Source: Pedobacter steynii
Lineage (GTDB): Bacteria; Bacteroidota; Bacteroidia; Sphingobacteriales; Sphingobacteriaceae
Reading direction: 5' to 3'
Length of the DNA: 64,000 nucleotides
Assembly: GCF_001721645.1 (NCBI RefSeq)
Contig: NZ_CP017141.1
Location: 1,984,001 to 2,048,000 of the forward strand
In this document: positions 1 through 8,425 of the stretch, one piece after another
Layout of the letters: each line of letters starts with the position of its first letter
Position numbering within the stretch: position 1 is the first letter of the stretch
Notes under the pieces: model-generated
The model's input: the letters and a program-made list of their open reading frames with translations, nothing else
What the model was told of the DNA's origin: nothing
The model's database searches: none
Translations under genes and position numbers: made by a program

Positions 1-315
1 TTCTATGCCGGTGATATGAAAGACATTCTGACCACGCAGTTTATTGCTGAACATGGCAAGCCTAATGTGGTGATTACAGATCCGCCAAGGGCAGGGATGC
101 ATGCTGATGTTGTTGCGCGTTTATTGGAGATGGAAGCAGAGAGGATTGTTTATGTCAGCTGTAATGCTGCTACGCAGGCAAGGGATCTTGCTTTGTTGAA
201 GGAAAAATATGAAGTCCTGCGCATTAAGCCAGTAGATATGTTCCCGCATACCCAGCATGTGGAAAACGTAGTTTTATTAAAATTTATAGGAAGTGTTTCT
301 CCGGAAGCCCTGTAA
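1..315 (+). CDS. rlmD: 23S rRNA (uracil-5-)-methyltransferase, C-terminal fragment (RlmD/TrmA family)
   Basis: The open frame runs in from base 1, so only about the last 104 residues are present. They hold the end of the SAM-dependent methyltransferase domain: DPPRAGMH (motif IV region), then YVSCNAATQARDL with the catalytic Cys in the SCN context of this family, and the terminal VDMFPHTQHVENVVLL block whose Glu is the usual general base. Family members transfer a methyl group from S-adenosylmethionine to C5 of a uridine in 23S rRNA (RlmD, RlmCD) or tRNA (TrmA). The fragment cannot decide between them; the PHTQHVE ending is usual for the RlmD/RumA branch. The next gene starts 14 bases downstream on the same strand. 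Confidence 0.85.
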   Translation, partial: FYAGDMKDILTTQFIAEHGKPNVVITDPPRAGMHADVVARLLEMEAERIVYVSCNAATQARDLALLKEKYEVLRIKPVDMFPHTQHVENVVLLKFIGSVSPEAL

Positions 316-329
316 GCAAATATATTAGA

Positions 330-731
330 ATGGATATTGAAGAATTATTACCTCAGCAGCCAGAGGGTTCAAAAGAAGAGCAAAAAAAACAAAGTCCGCT
401 GATCAGTTTGGAAAAAGACCTCGAATTGTATTCCGACTCTGTTAAAGAGGTTGCAGTGGCAATTATGAGTGAAGGAATTTCTACACATCCGATCTTTGTT
501 GCCCATCAGCATACGGTGAGTATAGGAGAGGTGATCCTGGATAGAAAAGAATTGAATACCGACTGGACGATTCAGGCTTCAACAATGGATGAATTTGTTG
601 AAAAGGGAATTATTAATCCTGAAAGGAAAGCCTTGTTTCTGAAAAGCTATAAAAAGCCTGAAGATTATATGTGTGTGTTTGTCATTGTTCCGGAAGGAGC
701 TAATTTCATTTATTACCCCTATAAAAAATAG
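330..731 (+). CDS. Conserved hypothetical protein, 133 aa
   Basis: A small acidic soluble protein with no signal peptide or membrane segment. The N-terminal 30 residues are charged and Gln/Glu/Lys-rich and probably disordered. The rest looks like a compact alpha/beta domain (residues about 30-133) ending in strand-like VFVIVPEGANFIYYPY. I do not recognise the family. It starts 14 bases after the methyltransferase stop and is followed by a good terminator, so the two are probably co-transcribed. The ATG is the first in frame. Function unknown. Confidence 0.8.
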   Translation: MDIEELLPQQPEGSKEEQKKQSPLISLEKDLELYSDSVKEVAVAIMSEGISTHPIFVAHQHTVSIGEVILDRKELNTDWTIQASTMDEFVEKGIINPERKALFLKSYKKPEDYMCVFVIVPEGANFIYYPYKK

Positions 732-762
732 TCTTTACCACGTTCGGTAAACTTACAATAGG

Positions 763-791
763 AATGCCTCCATAACCTGGGGGCATTTTTT
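763..791 (+). terminator. Rho-independent terminator after the 330-731 gene
   Basis: Inverted repeat AATGCCTCC / GGGGGCATT (one G-T pair), 7-base loop, followed by a T-rich run. It lies about 30 bases after the stop codon of the plus-strand gene. Confidence 0.75.
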
Positions 792-796
792 ATGAA

Positions 797-831
797 TAAA
801 AAATCCCTGCCAGGAATTCCTGTACAGGGAT
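797..831 (-). terminator. Rho-independent terminator of the GIN-domain gene
   Basis: Read on the minus strand, ATCCCTG pairs with CAGGGAT around an inner palindrome CAGGAATTCCTG and is followed by TTTTTTAT. It lies just past the stop of the minus-strand gene at 855 and back to back with the plus-strand terminator at 763-791. Confidence 0.75.
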
Positions 832-854
832 AAACTAAAAACTAATGATCTAAA

Positions 855-1571
855 TTATTTTATTCTGGTTACATCTCCGCTTTTTGAGGATGATGTTTTA
901 TTTAATGCAGGATTTCCTTTGTAATTGATATCGCTTCCACCACTGGCACTGGCTTCCAGTCCTTTGGTAACATGCACATTGGCATCAGAGCCGCCACTTG
1001 CACTTACTTTGGCGTACTCAGATACAAGGTTAAGTGCATCTACATCTGAACCTCCACTAGATTGGATGTTCATGTTGGAAACTGTTCCTTTAAGATTCGC
1101 ATCAGACCCACCGCTAACGCTTAATTCCAGGTCCCTTGCTGCAATGTCAAGTTTGATGTCAGAGCCCCCTGAAGCCTGTATTTTAAGTGAGGTGGTTTTT
1201 AGGGTGTTTTGGCTATAAACGTCACTTCCCCCACTGGCAGAAACGGCCCGCAGGGTTTTATAGTTTACATATACCTTTAAGGATTGATCTTTAAATATTC
1301 TCTGCCAACTGATGTTCTTTTTGTATCTGATGTTTAGTGAAGATCCGTTTTTTTCTACTTCCACATTTTTAATCAGGTCCTCGTGTCCGCTGATCTTTAT
1401 ATTTTCTGAGTTGCTTTGTGTCAGATAAAGGTCTATTCCACTGGAAACAGTTACTTCATTAAAATTAGTAAGGGAAACATTTTTGCTCTGCTGTGCTGTC
1501 GCTGTAGTGGTATTTAAGGAAAAAGCAAGAAGTACAGGAAGGGCAGATTTAAAGAGGGATGTACTTTTCAT
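855..1571 (-). CDS. Secreted head GIN-domain (DUF2807-type) protein with SGGSD repeats
   Basis: 238 aa. A signal peptide is visible (KSTSLFKSA, hydrophobic LPVLLAFSL, cleavage near ATAQQ at residue 27). The mature protein has the DUF2807 'putative auto-transporter adhesin, head GIN domain' pattern: FNEVTVSSGIDLYLTQ, then a beta-rich stretch in which SGGSD recurs six times, starting near residues 113, 134, 153, 172, 192 and 210. A spacing of 18-21 residues fits the rungs of a right-handed beta-solenoid. Such proteins are common, exported and functionally undefined in Bacteroidota. The gene stands alone on the minus strand with its own terminator. The annotated adhesin role is only a family label. 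Confidence 0.85.
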   Translation of the reverse strand: MKSTSLFKSALPVLLAFSLNTTTATAQQSKNVSLTNFNEVTVSSGIDLYLTQSNSENIKISGHEDLIKNVEVEKNGSSLNIRYKKNISWQRIFKDQSLKVYVNYKTLRAVSASGGSDVYSQNTLKTTSLKIQASGGSDIKLDIAARDLELSVSGGSDANLKGTVSNMNIQSSGGSDVDALNLVSEYAKVSASGGSDANVHVTKGLEASASGGSDINYKGNPALNKTSSSKSGDVTRIK

Positions 1572-1708
1572 ACTGTTTTTTGGTTAAGGTTTATAAGGAT
1601 TAGACGCAGCAAGGTGTGAAACGTTGCATCATTTAGAAATTATTTTTCAAATATTTGAATATGCCCCTTAAAATCGTTCTTTTTGTAGTATAAACAATGA
1701 AATAACAA

Positions 1709-2218
1709 ATGGCAGAATCTCAATTACTTATTCTTGATAAGAAGCAGATACAACAAAAGATTAACAGGATTGCTTACCAGGTATTGGAAGATAACCTTAA
1801 TGAGAAGGAAATTGTATTGGCCGGAATATGGGATAGAGGCTATAAGATAGCCTTACGCTTAAAGAAAGTGTTATCTAAGATTTCTGATCTTAAGGTTACC
1901 ATGCTAAAGGTCGATCTGGATCGTGTGAGCACGAAACTGATCGCAAATACAGATTTGGATGAAAGCCATTGGAAAAACAAGGTGATTATTTTAGTGGATG
2001 ATGTGTTGAATAGTGGAAAAACACTGGCTTATGGGCTGGGTGTTTTCCTGAATACCCCTCATAAGAAGATCAGAACGGTAGTTCTGGTAGATAGAAGCCA
2101 TAAGATATTTCCTATTGCTACTGATTTTGTAGGATTGCAAATGTCGACCGTGTTAAAGGAGCATGTTGATGTGGTTATAGATGTAGAGGGTGAGGAAGAC
2201 CGGGTTTATTTGAGTTAG
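1709..2218 (+). CDS. PyrR-like phosphoribosyltransferase-domain protein
   Basis: 169 aa type I phosphoribosyltransferase fold. The PRPP-binding loop is VIILVDDVLNSGKTL (two acidic residues, then SGKT). The following LVDRSHKIFPIATDFVGLQ resembles PyrR, where LVDRGHRELPI...DFVGK is typical. PyrR proteins regulate pyrimidine genes by attenuation or have weak uracil phosphoribosyltransferase activity. No pyrimidine gene lies nearby, so regulation cannot be argued from context. It is followed 37 bases later by an acyltransferase gene on the same strand. Class assignment is firm; substrate is not. Confidence 0.8.
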   Translation: MAESQLLILDKKQIQQKINRIAYQVLEDNLNEKEIVLAGIWDRGYKIALRLKKVLSKISDLKVTMLKVDLDRVSTKLIANTDLDESHWKNKVIILVDDVLNSGKTLAYGLGVFLNTPHKKIRTVVLVDRSHKIFPIATDFVGLQMSTVLKEHVDVVIDVEGEEDRVYLS

Positions 2219-2255
2219 TCTTGCATTTAAGGCTTATTTTTCTCATTTTAGAGGG

Positions 2256-2879
2256 ATGTACCGGTCCCGTAAAAGCCCAATAATTTTTCAATTCTTTTCC
2301 TGGTATATTGCTTATATCATAAAGAAGGACTTTTCCAGTTATACTTATAACAGGCTTCAACTTAAGGAAGATGAAGCCATACTGCTCTTGTCTAATCATT
2401 TCAGCTGGTGGGATGGTTTTCTGATGTTTCAACTAAATAAAGTAGTTTTTAAAAGGGAATTTCATGTGCTGGTCACTGATGAAGATTACCGGAGACAATG
2501 GTTTCTAAAATATCTTGGTGCATTTGCTGCTGAAAATAAAGGTAAAGACGTGCTGGATACGCTGATCTATGCCGGACAACTACTTGATCAACCAAAAAAT
2601 CTGGTGCTTCTATTTCCCCAGGGAAAACTTTATACAAGTTATATCAATAGTATTTCTTTTGAAAGAGGAGTAATGCAACTCATCAACGCTTCCAAAAAGA
2701 AGTTTCAGATTATCTTTTCGGCTACGCTTACGGATTACTTTGATAAAAGAAAACCCAGGGTAGAAAGTCATCTGCTGAGCTGGGAACCAGAAGAGTATAT
2801 GAGTTTGCAGCTATTAAAGCGGGAATACAACAAACATTATAATCATGTCGTTAGCAAACAAAGTAAGGACCTGGTATGA
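2256..2879 (+). CDS. PlsC-like 1-acylglycerol-3-phosphate acyltransferase family protein
   Basis: 207 aa. Shows the acyltransferase block I motif as NHFSWWD (NHX4D/HX4D type, about residues 48-54) and the block III motif as FPQG (instead of FPEG, about residue 120). A moderately hydrophobic N-terminus could anchor it in the inner membrane. The family moves acyl groups from acyl-ACP or acyl-CoA to a hydroxyl of lysophosphatidate or other acceptors. It is short compared with PlsC (usually about 240 aa). Its stop overlaps the next start (ATGA at 2876-2879), so it is translationally coupled to a glycosyltransferase-like protein. This suggests a shared glycolipid or carotenoid-ester substrate rather than bulk phospholipid synthesis; that is inference. 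Confidence 0.75.
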   Translation: MYRSRKSPIIFQFFSWYIAYIIKKDFSSYTYNRLQLKEDEAILLLSNHFSWWDGFLMFQLNKVVFKREFHVLVTDEDYRRQWFLKYLGAFAAENKGKDVLDTLIYAGQLLDQPKNLVLLFPQGKLYTSYINSISFERGVMQLINASKKKFQIIFSATLTDYFDKRKPRVESHLLSWEPEEYMSLQLLKREYNKHYNHVVSKQSKDLV

Positions 2880-3829
2880 TCGTTTTTTTCTATACTGTTC
2901 TTGTTTTTTTAGTGTTGCGCTTTTCAGTTACCTTATTCAATTTCCTGTCTAATCCAAAAATTGGAAATTATGGAAGACGGTTTACAGACCCGGTTTCCAT
3001 AATTATTAAGGTTGAAAAAGAACAGGCTGAGGCAGGTGAACTGCTGGCATCAATTGATGCTCAGGATTATACTAATTTACAAATCATCATTCAATCTGTT
3101 GATACTCCTTGTTCAATGGCTGAAGTTACCGGAGATTACTTTTTGTTCCTGGATGCGAATACGAATCTGAAAAATGGATTTATTCATAGTTTGGTTTATC
3201 GGATGAAGGTGTTTAATCTGGCTTTGCTGAGTGTGATTCCTACTCAGAAAAACACTGGATTCCTGGCAAATTGTGTTTTTCCTTTAAGCGATTTTGTGTT
3301 GTTAAATTTGTTCCCCTTGAGATTAGTAAGGCTGGTTAATCATTCAATATTTGCAACTGTGAATAAATCTTGTATGTTTTTCGATGCGGAAATGTATCGT
3401 CAATTTAAGTGGCATAAAAAAACTACCCGGCCCTTAGAAATCGTTAGAATGATTAAGCAGGAGCGACTGAAGGCTGATATTTTGTTGGGAAACAAGTTGA
3501 TCTGTATTGAAGAGCGGCAGTCGGAATCTGATTTTTATCTGTTCGGTAAGCGTTTAATGATGAACTTTAATAACCATGCATTGGTAGCCTTCCTTTATTT
3601 GGTTCTTGTTATCGGGGGGCCTGTTGTAATGGTAATAGAATTAGAGCCTGTCTTTCTGGTTTTACCTTTTGGCCTGATCTTTTTATCTAGAATAATGACG
3701 TCATTTCTATCCGCTCAAAAACCTGTACTCAATATTATACTTCATCCATTTCAGATGCTAGCCTTATTCTTGCTGCTGGTTGGTCAGGCCTGGAATAAGA
3801 TGTTTTCGCTTGTTACTGAGAAGAAATAG
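2876..3829 (+). CDS. Membrane glycosyltransferase family 2-like protein, degenerate
   Basis: 317 aa. One N-terminal membrane segment (residues about 2-22), a cytoplasmic domain, and two or three C-terminal membrane segments (about 237-310), the layout of membrane GT2 enzymes. The catalytic domain looks worn down: the strand that normally reads VSVIIPARNE is VSIIIKVEKEQ, the region between the second strand and the metal site is shortened by tens of residues, the DXD motif appears as DAN within FLFLDANTNL, and no clear ED or QXXRW motif follows. It may have lost activity or use a different acceptor chemistry. It is coupled to the acyltransferase by a 4-base overlap; ispH follows after 58 bases. 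Confidence 0.65.
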   Translation: MIVFFYTVLVFLVLRFSVTLFNFLSNPKIGNYGRRFTDPVSIIIKVEKEQAEAGELLASIDAQDYTNLQIIIQSVDTPCSMAEVTGDYFLFLDANTNLKNGFIHSLVYRMKVFNLALLSVIPTQKNTGFLANCVFPLSDFVLLNLFPLRLVRLVNHSIFATVNKSCMFFDAEMYRQFKWHKKTTRPLEIVRMIKQERLKADILLGNKLICIEERQSESDFYLFGKRLMMNFNNHALVAFLYLVLVIGGPVVMVIELEPVFLVLPFGLIFLSRIMTSFLSAQKPVLNIILHPFQMLALFLLLVGQAWNKMFSLVTEKK

Positions 3830-3849
3830 CATATCAAACTCTTTTTGTG

Positions 3850-3857
3850 TAATTTTG
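3850..3857 (+). promoter_or_regulatory. Putative -7 promoter element for ispH
   Basis: TAATTTTG matches the Bacteroidota -7 consensus TAnnTTTG, 30 bases before the ispH ATG. I see no convincing TTTG at the -33 position, so this rests on one box. Confidence 0.4.
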
Positions 3858-3887
3858 TACTCACATTGATTTCTATATAATTGATTT

Positions 3888-4736
3888 ATGAAATACGATT
3901 TAGCCGTAACTATAGATAAAGCGTCGGGTTTTTGTTTCGGAGTGGTGTATGCAATCGACATGGCGGAGGATATCCTTGATGAAGATGATTATTTATATTG
4001 TCTGGGTGATATTGTACACAATGATGAAGAGGTAAAACGGTTAACAGCTAAGGGGTTGCGAATCATTGATCACGAGCAGTTAAAAGGATTGAGAAATGAA
4101 AAGGTATTGATCAGGGCACATGGTGAGGCTCCTTCTACTTATCAGCTTGCTTTAGAGAATGGGCTGATCCTGATAGATGCTTCTTGTCCGGTGGTGTTAA
4201 AACTGCAGAACAGGATTAAGAACTCTCATGATGAAGATGAACAGATTCTGATCTTTGGAAAGCACGGTCATGCGGAGGTGATAGGCTTGCAGGGACAGAC
4301 CGATGGGAAAGCGATCGTTTTTCAAGATCTCACGGAGCTGGATGATATGGCGTTGCCTCAGAAATTCACTTTGTATAGTCAGACTACAAAAAGTACAGAT
4401 AAGTTTTACCAGATCAAAGATGAGCTGATCAGCAGAGGGTATGAAGTAAAAGCAAATGATACTATTTGCAGACAGGTTTCGAACCGATATGGTGATTTAG
4501 AGAAATTTGTTGTCGATTTCGATAAAATTCTCTTCGTATCCGGGAAAAAATCCTCAAATGGAAAAGTATTGTATGATGTCTGCAAAAGATATAATCCTAA
4601 TGCATACTTTATTTCCAATCTGGAGGAAATCGAAATGGAGTGGTTTTCAGTAAAAGATAAAGTTGGAATTTGCGGAGCTACTTCCACGCCAATGTGGTTG
4701 ATGGAACAAGTTAAAGCGAAGTTGGAATCTTATTAA
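3888..4736 (+). CDS. ispH: 4-hydroxy-3-methylbut-2-enyl diphosphate reductase
   Basis: 282 aa, last enzyme of the MEP pathway: reduces HMBPP to IPP and DMAPP with a [4Fe-4S] cluster. The three cluster cysteines are recognisable: C16 in SGFCFGV, C100 in ASCPVV and C194 in TICRQ. Other family signatures are IVHNDEEVKRL, IRAHGE, GKHGHAEV and the C-terminal CGATSTP. Length is close to the usual ~300. The start ATG gives the conserved early Cys position. It follows the acyltransferase/GT pair and precedes hemH; IPP supply and these lipid-type enzymes may be functionally linked, though proximity is the only evidence. Confidence 0.95.
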   Translation: MKYDLAVTIDKASGFCFGVVYAIDMAEDILDEDDYLYCLGDIVHNDEEVKRLTAKGLRIIDHEQLKGLRNEKVLIRAHGEAPSTYQLALENGLILIDASCPVVLKLQNRIKNSHDEDEQILIFGKHGHAEVIGLQGQTDGKAIVFQDLTELDDMALPQKFTLYSQTTKSTDKFYQIKDELISRGYEVKANDTICRQVSNRYGDLEKFVVDFDKILFVSGKKSSNGKVLYDVCKRYNPNAYFISNLEEIEMEWFSVKDKVGICGATSTPMWLMEQVKAKLESY

Positions 4737-4826
4737 AATAATCAAACATCATAAAAAAGTAATTATTGGTTTTCCCTTAAGAGATACGGGGTTATAATCA
4801 ATTGAATAGTTATTTTTGCTGAAATT

Positions 4827-5840
4827 ATGGGAAAAAAGGGCGTATTATTAGTGAATTTGGGGACTCCGGATAGCGCGGAGGTGAGTGATGTGCGAAAATA
4901 TCTGGATGAGTTCCTGATGGACGAACGGGTAATTGACATCAATGCTTTCAAAAGAACATTATTGGTTAAGGGGATTATTGTCCCGTTTCGCAGTCCAAAG
5001 ACCTCTAAATTATATAAGGAAATCTGGGATGAAAACGGCTCCCCATTGTTGTATTACAGCAAAATTCAAGCGGCTATGGTTCAGGATAAACTTGGAGAAG
5101 AATACCATGTAGAACTGGCTATGCGTTATCAAAACCCTTCAATTGCTTCTGCTTTAGATAAACTCAAAGCAGGAATGGTCGAAAGTATACAGGTGATCCC
5201 TTTATTTCCACAATATGCCTCTGCCAGTACAGGTTCTGTGATTCAGAAAGTAATGGAGCTGGTGGGGAAATGGCAGACTGTTCCGCCGATCAGTTTCGTC
5301 AACTCTTTTCATGATAATGAATTGATGATTGATACTTTTGCTCAAAATGCGGAGAAATATCAGCCGGAAAGCTATGATCAGATTCTTTTCAGCTTTCACG
5401 GCTTGCCGGAAAGGCAACTTAAAAAATGTGACCATAGCGGACGGCATTGTTTAAAGAAAAATGATTGTTGTGCCACCTTAACAGATGTCAATAAGTTCTG
5501 CTATTCCGCGCAATGTCATGATACTGCGAGACTAATCGCGAAACGCCTGAGCATTCCTGAGGAAAAATATTCTGTATGTTTTCAGTCAAGGTTAGGAAAG
5601 GAACCCTGGGTTCAACCTTATACGAGCGAGGTTTTAAAAGAACTTGCTGAAAAAGGAAAAAAGAGACTTTTGGTATTTTGCCCTGCCTTCGTAGCAGATT
5701 GTCTGGAAACTTTATATGAGGTGAGTGTGGAGTACCATGAAGAATTTAAAGCCCTGGGGGGTGAAGAAGTACAACTGGTTGCCAGTCTGAACGATGATCC
5801 TAAATTTATTGAAGCATTGGTTGAAATGATCAGAAGCTAA
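4827..5840 (+). CDS. hemH: Ferrochelatase
   Basis: 337 aa, normal length. Inserts Fe2+ into protoporphyrin IX to make protoheme. Signatures: N-terminal VLLVNLGTPDS, the active-site His in FSFHGLP (about H191), and PAFVADCLETLYE near the C-terminus carrying the conserved Glu. Directly after the catalytic His there is a Cys-rich loop (CDHSGRHC then DCC, about residues 201-216, with further Cys downstream), which could bind a metal or cluster; that is inference. The stop overlaps the stop of the convergent waaA gene by four bases, leaving no room for a terminator between them. TATTTTTG at 4811-4818 is a possible -7 box. Confidence 0.95.
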   Translation: MGKKGVLLVNLGTPDSAEVSDVRKYLDEFLMDERVIDINAFKRTLLVKGIIVPFRSPKTSKLYKEIWDENGSPLLYYSKIQAAMVQDKLGEEYHVELAMRYQNPSIASALDKLKAGMVESIQVIPLFPQYASASTGSVIQKVMELVGKWQTVPPISFVNSFHDNELMIDTFAQNAEKYQPESYDQILFSFHGLPERQLKKCDHSGRHCLKKNDCCATLTDVNKFCYSAQCHDTARLIAKRLSIPEEKYSVCFQSRLGKEPWVQPYTSEVLKELAEKGKKRLLVFCPAFVADCLETLYEVSVEYHEEFKALGGEEVQLVASLNDDPKFIEALVEMIRS

Positions 5841-7051
5841 AATTTCTTTTCTATAAATTCAAGAATCTGACGGGTTGATCCCGTTTTTTCATTTACATAT
5901 TTTTGAGCGATCTTTCCTGCCTCGTCGTTTCCATCGAAATGAATAAAGGCTGCGGTAAGGTCGCTTTCCGTTTCGATACTTCTGGCTGCCTGAAGATTAA
6001 TCAGGTCTTTTGCCTCCTGAAATTTATCGTACTTAGGCCCGAAAATTATAGGAATGCCAAATGCCGCTGCTTCCAGGGTATTGTGGATACCCGCACCAAA
6101 GCCTCCTCCAATATAAGAAATGTCAGCGTATTGATAAAGAGAAGAAAGCAAGCCTATGTTGTCTATAATTAGCGTTTGAGCAACAGAAGTTCCGGTAAGA
6201 AATTTGGAATAACGCGTCGCTCCTGGAACTAGCTTTTCAATTTCAAGGATATGGTGTTCATCAATTTCGTGTGGAGCGATGATAAATTTCCAATCCGGCT
6301 GTTGTTTAATTAATACTGCGATTAAACGTTCATCTGCCGGCCATGTTGACCCTGCAATGAAAACCGGGCTGTTTGTCCATAAATTTTCCACAGGTGTTAC
6401 TTTTCTAGGAGATTGTGCATTTTCCGCCACCCGGTCAAACCTGGTATCCCCACTCAGACTTGTGTTTTCAAGTTTCAGGCTTTTTAATAAATCAACACTT
6501 TCCCTGTTTTGCACAAAGAAATGATCCACAAAATTTAAGATTTTCCGATGAAAGGACCCATACCAGCTAAAGAAAATCTGGTTTGGACGGAATATCCCTG
6601 AAATTAAGTATAATGGGGTATTCCGATCGTTCAGTGTCTTGAAATAATGATACCAGAATTCGTATTTGGTGAAAATGGCCATTTCCGGATTAATCAGTGA
6701 AACGAACTTTTTTGCATTGTCGGGAGTATCAAGAGGCAAATAGAAAACACCTGCTGCAAGGGGGTAATTTTTTCTAACCTCATACCCGGATGGGGAGAAA
6801 AATGTAATAACTATTCTCTTTTGGGGATGTAATTCCTTAATTTTCTCAAGAACAGGTCTTCCTTGTTCGAACTCTCCCAATGAAGCAAAATGAAACCAAA
6901 TGTGTCTTTTTGTGCTGTCTATGGTTTTTTCTATGTGATCAAAAATATTTTTTCGCCCCTGACAAAACAGTTTGGCCTTTGAATTGAATATAGAAAATAC
7001 GCTAACAATTAATCCATAAAATGAAATCCCTATATTATAAAGCCAAAGCAT
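5837..7051 (-). CDS. waaA: 3-deoxy-D-manno-octulosonic acid (Kdo) transferase
   Basis: 404 aa, GT30 family; moves Kdo from CMP-Kdo to lipid A precursors at the inner membrane. Visible: N-terminal membrane anchor (LYNIGISFYGLIVSVFSI), HFASLGEFEQGRPVLE containing the family's catalytic Glu, FFSPSGYEVRKNY, and the C-terminal GT-B donor site FIAGSTWPADE, then GGGFGAGIHNTLEAAAFGIPIIFGP. The gene is divergent from ugd across a 63-base gap and convergent with hemH. It ties this locus to lipopolysaccharide core synthesis, consistent with the neighbouring nucleotide-sugar genes. Confidence 0.93.
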   Translation of the reverse strand: MLWLYNIGISFYGLIVSVFSIFNSKAKLFCQGRKNIFDHIEKTIDSTKRHIWFHFASLGEFEQGRPVLEKIKELHPQKRIVITFFSPSGYEVRKNYPLAAGVFYLPLDTPDNAKKFVSLINPEMAIFTKYEFWYHYFKTLNDRNTPLYLISGIFRPNQIFFSWYGSFHRKILNFVDHFFVQNRESVDLLKSLKLENTSLSGDTRFDRVAENAQSPRKVTPVENLWTNSPVFIAGSTWPADERLIAVLIKQQPDWKFIIAPHEIDEHHILEIEKLVPGATRYSKFLTGTSVAQTLIIDNIGLLSSLYQYADISYIGGGFGAGIHNTLEAAAFGIPIIFGPKYDKFQEAKDLINLQAARSIETESDLTAAFIHFDGNDEAGKIAQKYVNEKTGSTRQILEFIEKKF

Positions 7052-7114
7052 TTTGTGTGTTTATTTATTATCTTAGCCGAAGATACTCCATTAAAATTAA
7101 AACATAATTAATAT

Positions 7115-8425
7115 ATGAAAATAGCTGTTATTGGGACAGGATATGTAGGTTTAGTTACCGGTACCTGTTTAGCAGAAACAGGAAATAAAGTGATCTGTGT
7201 AGATATAGACGCTGCTAAAGTACAGAAGATGCAGGCAGGTCAGGTGCCTATCTATGAACCAGGACTTGACGTGTTATTTCACCGGAATATAGCTCAGGGA
7301 AGGTTGACTTTTACAACTGATCTTGCCCATGGAATTAAAGATGCACAGATTATTTTTATGGCATTACCAACTCCTCCCGGAGGAGATGGAGCTGCGGATC
7401 TTTCCTATATTCTGGGAGCGGCAAAAGACATTTCTAAGTTGGTTACAGAGTATAAGGTAATTGTTAATAAATCAACTGTTCCGGTTGGGACTGCGGATAA
7501 AGTGCAAGCCGTTTTTCAAGCCCACACAGATGTAGAAATCGATGTAGTCTCTAACCCGGAGTTCTTACGTGAAGGCGTTGCAGTAGAGGATTTTATGAAG
7601 CCAGACAGGGTCGTTATTGGAACAAGGAGTGAGAAGGCCCAGAAGCTAATGGCAGAATTGTATGGCCCGTATGTCAGACAAGGAAATCCAATCTTGTTTA
7701 TGGATGAACGTTCCTCTGAGTTGACAAAGTATGCCGCAAATTCATTCCTGGCTACAAAAATCACATTTATGAATGAGATTGCAAACCTCTGTGAAATTGT
7801 TGGTGCGGATGTAGATGCTGTGCGTAAGGGGATTGGTTCTGATGCAAGGATCGGTAAACGTTTTCTTTTCCCCGGAATAGGATACGGAGGAAGCTGTTTC
7901 CCGAAAGATGTTCAGGCATTGGCGAAGTCAGCTGATGAAAATGAATACGACTTCCAGATATTGAAAGCAGTAATGGAAGTGAATGAAAAACAAAAGACAG
8001 TATTGGTAGAGAAACTGCTAAAATATTATAAAGGTGATCTGAAAGGCAAACATTTTGCATTATGGGGATTGGCATTTAAACCCGAAACAGATGACATACG
8101 TGAAGCTCCAGCGCTATATATTATTGATGAACTGGTTAAACAGGGAGCTACAGTTACAGCTTTCGATCCGGAAGCGATGGCAAATGTAAAAGGGCTTCTT
8201 GGAAATAAAATCCATTACGTAGAGGATCAATATGAAGCATTAACAAATGCAGATGCTTTATTGATCGCGACAGAATGGTCCGTTTTCAGAAACCCGGATT
8301 TTGAAAAGATGGAGCAGGTATTGACCAATAAAGTAATTTTTGATGGACGTAATTTATACGATCTGGAAAAAATGATTGATTTGGGATATTATTATAACAG
8401 TGTTGGCCGTAAACTTATAGACTAA
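7115..8425 (+). CDS. ugd: UDP-glucose 6-dehydrogenase
   Basis: 436 aa. Oxidises UDP-glucose to UDP-glucuronate with 2 NAD+. N-terminal Rossmann motif GTGYVG (residues 7-12), the [11 protein letters not shown] stretch, the catalytic Cys in YGGSCFPKD (about C261), and the C-terminal NDP-sugar-binding domain [17 protein letters not shown]. Its TAA shares a base with the ATG of the next gene (TAATG), so it is translationally coupled to the decarboxylase that uses its product. First gene of a five-gene plus-strand run. Confidence 0.95.
   Translation: MKIAVIGTGYVGLVTGTCLAETGNKVICVDIDAAKVQKMQAGQVPIYEPGLDVLFHRNIAQGRLTFTTDLAHGIKDAQIIFMALPTPPGGDGAADLSYILGAAKDISKLVTEYKVIVNKSTVPVGTADKVQAVFQAHTDVEIDVVSNPEFLREGVAVEDFMKPDRVVIGTRSEKAQKLMAELYGPYVRQGNPILFMDERSSELTKYAANSFLATKITFMNEIANLCEIVGADVDAVRKGIGSDARIGKRFLFPGIGYGGSCFPKDVQALAKSADENEYDFQILKAVMEVNEKQKTVLVEKLLKYYKGDLKGKHFALWGLAFKPETDDIREAPALYIIDELVKQGATVTAFDPEAMANVKGLLGNKIHYVEDQYEALTNADALLIATEWSVFRNPDFEKMEQVLTNKVIFDGRNLYDLEKMIDLGYYYNSVGRKLID

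Noticed and set aside
925..1218. Plus-strand frame antisense to the GIN-domain gene
   Set aside because: Its repeats (SEPPL) are the mirror of the SGGSD codons; no independent evidence.
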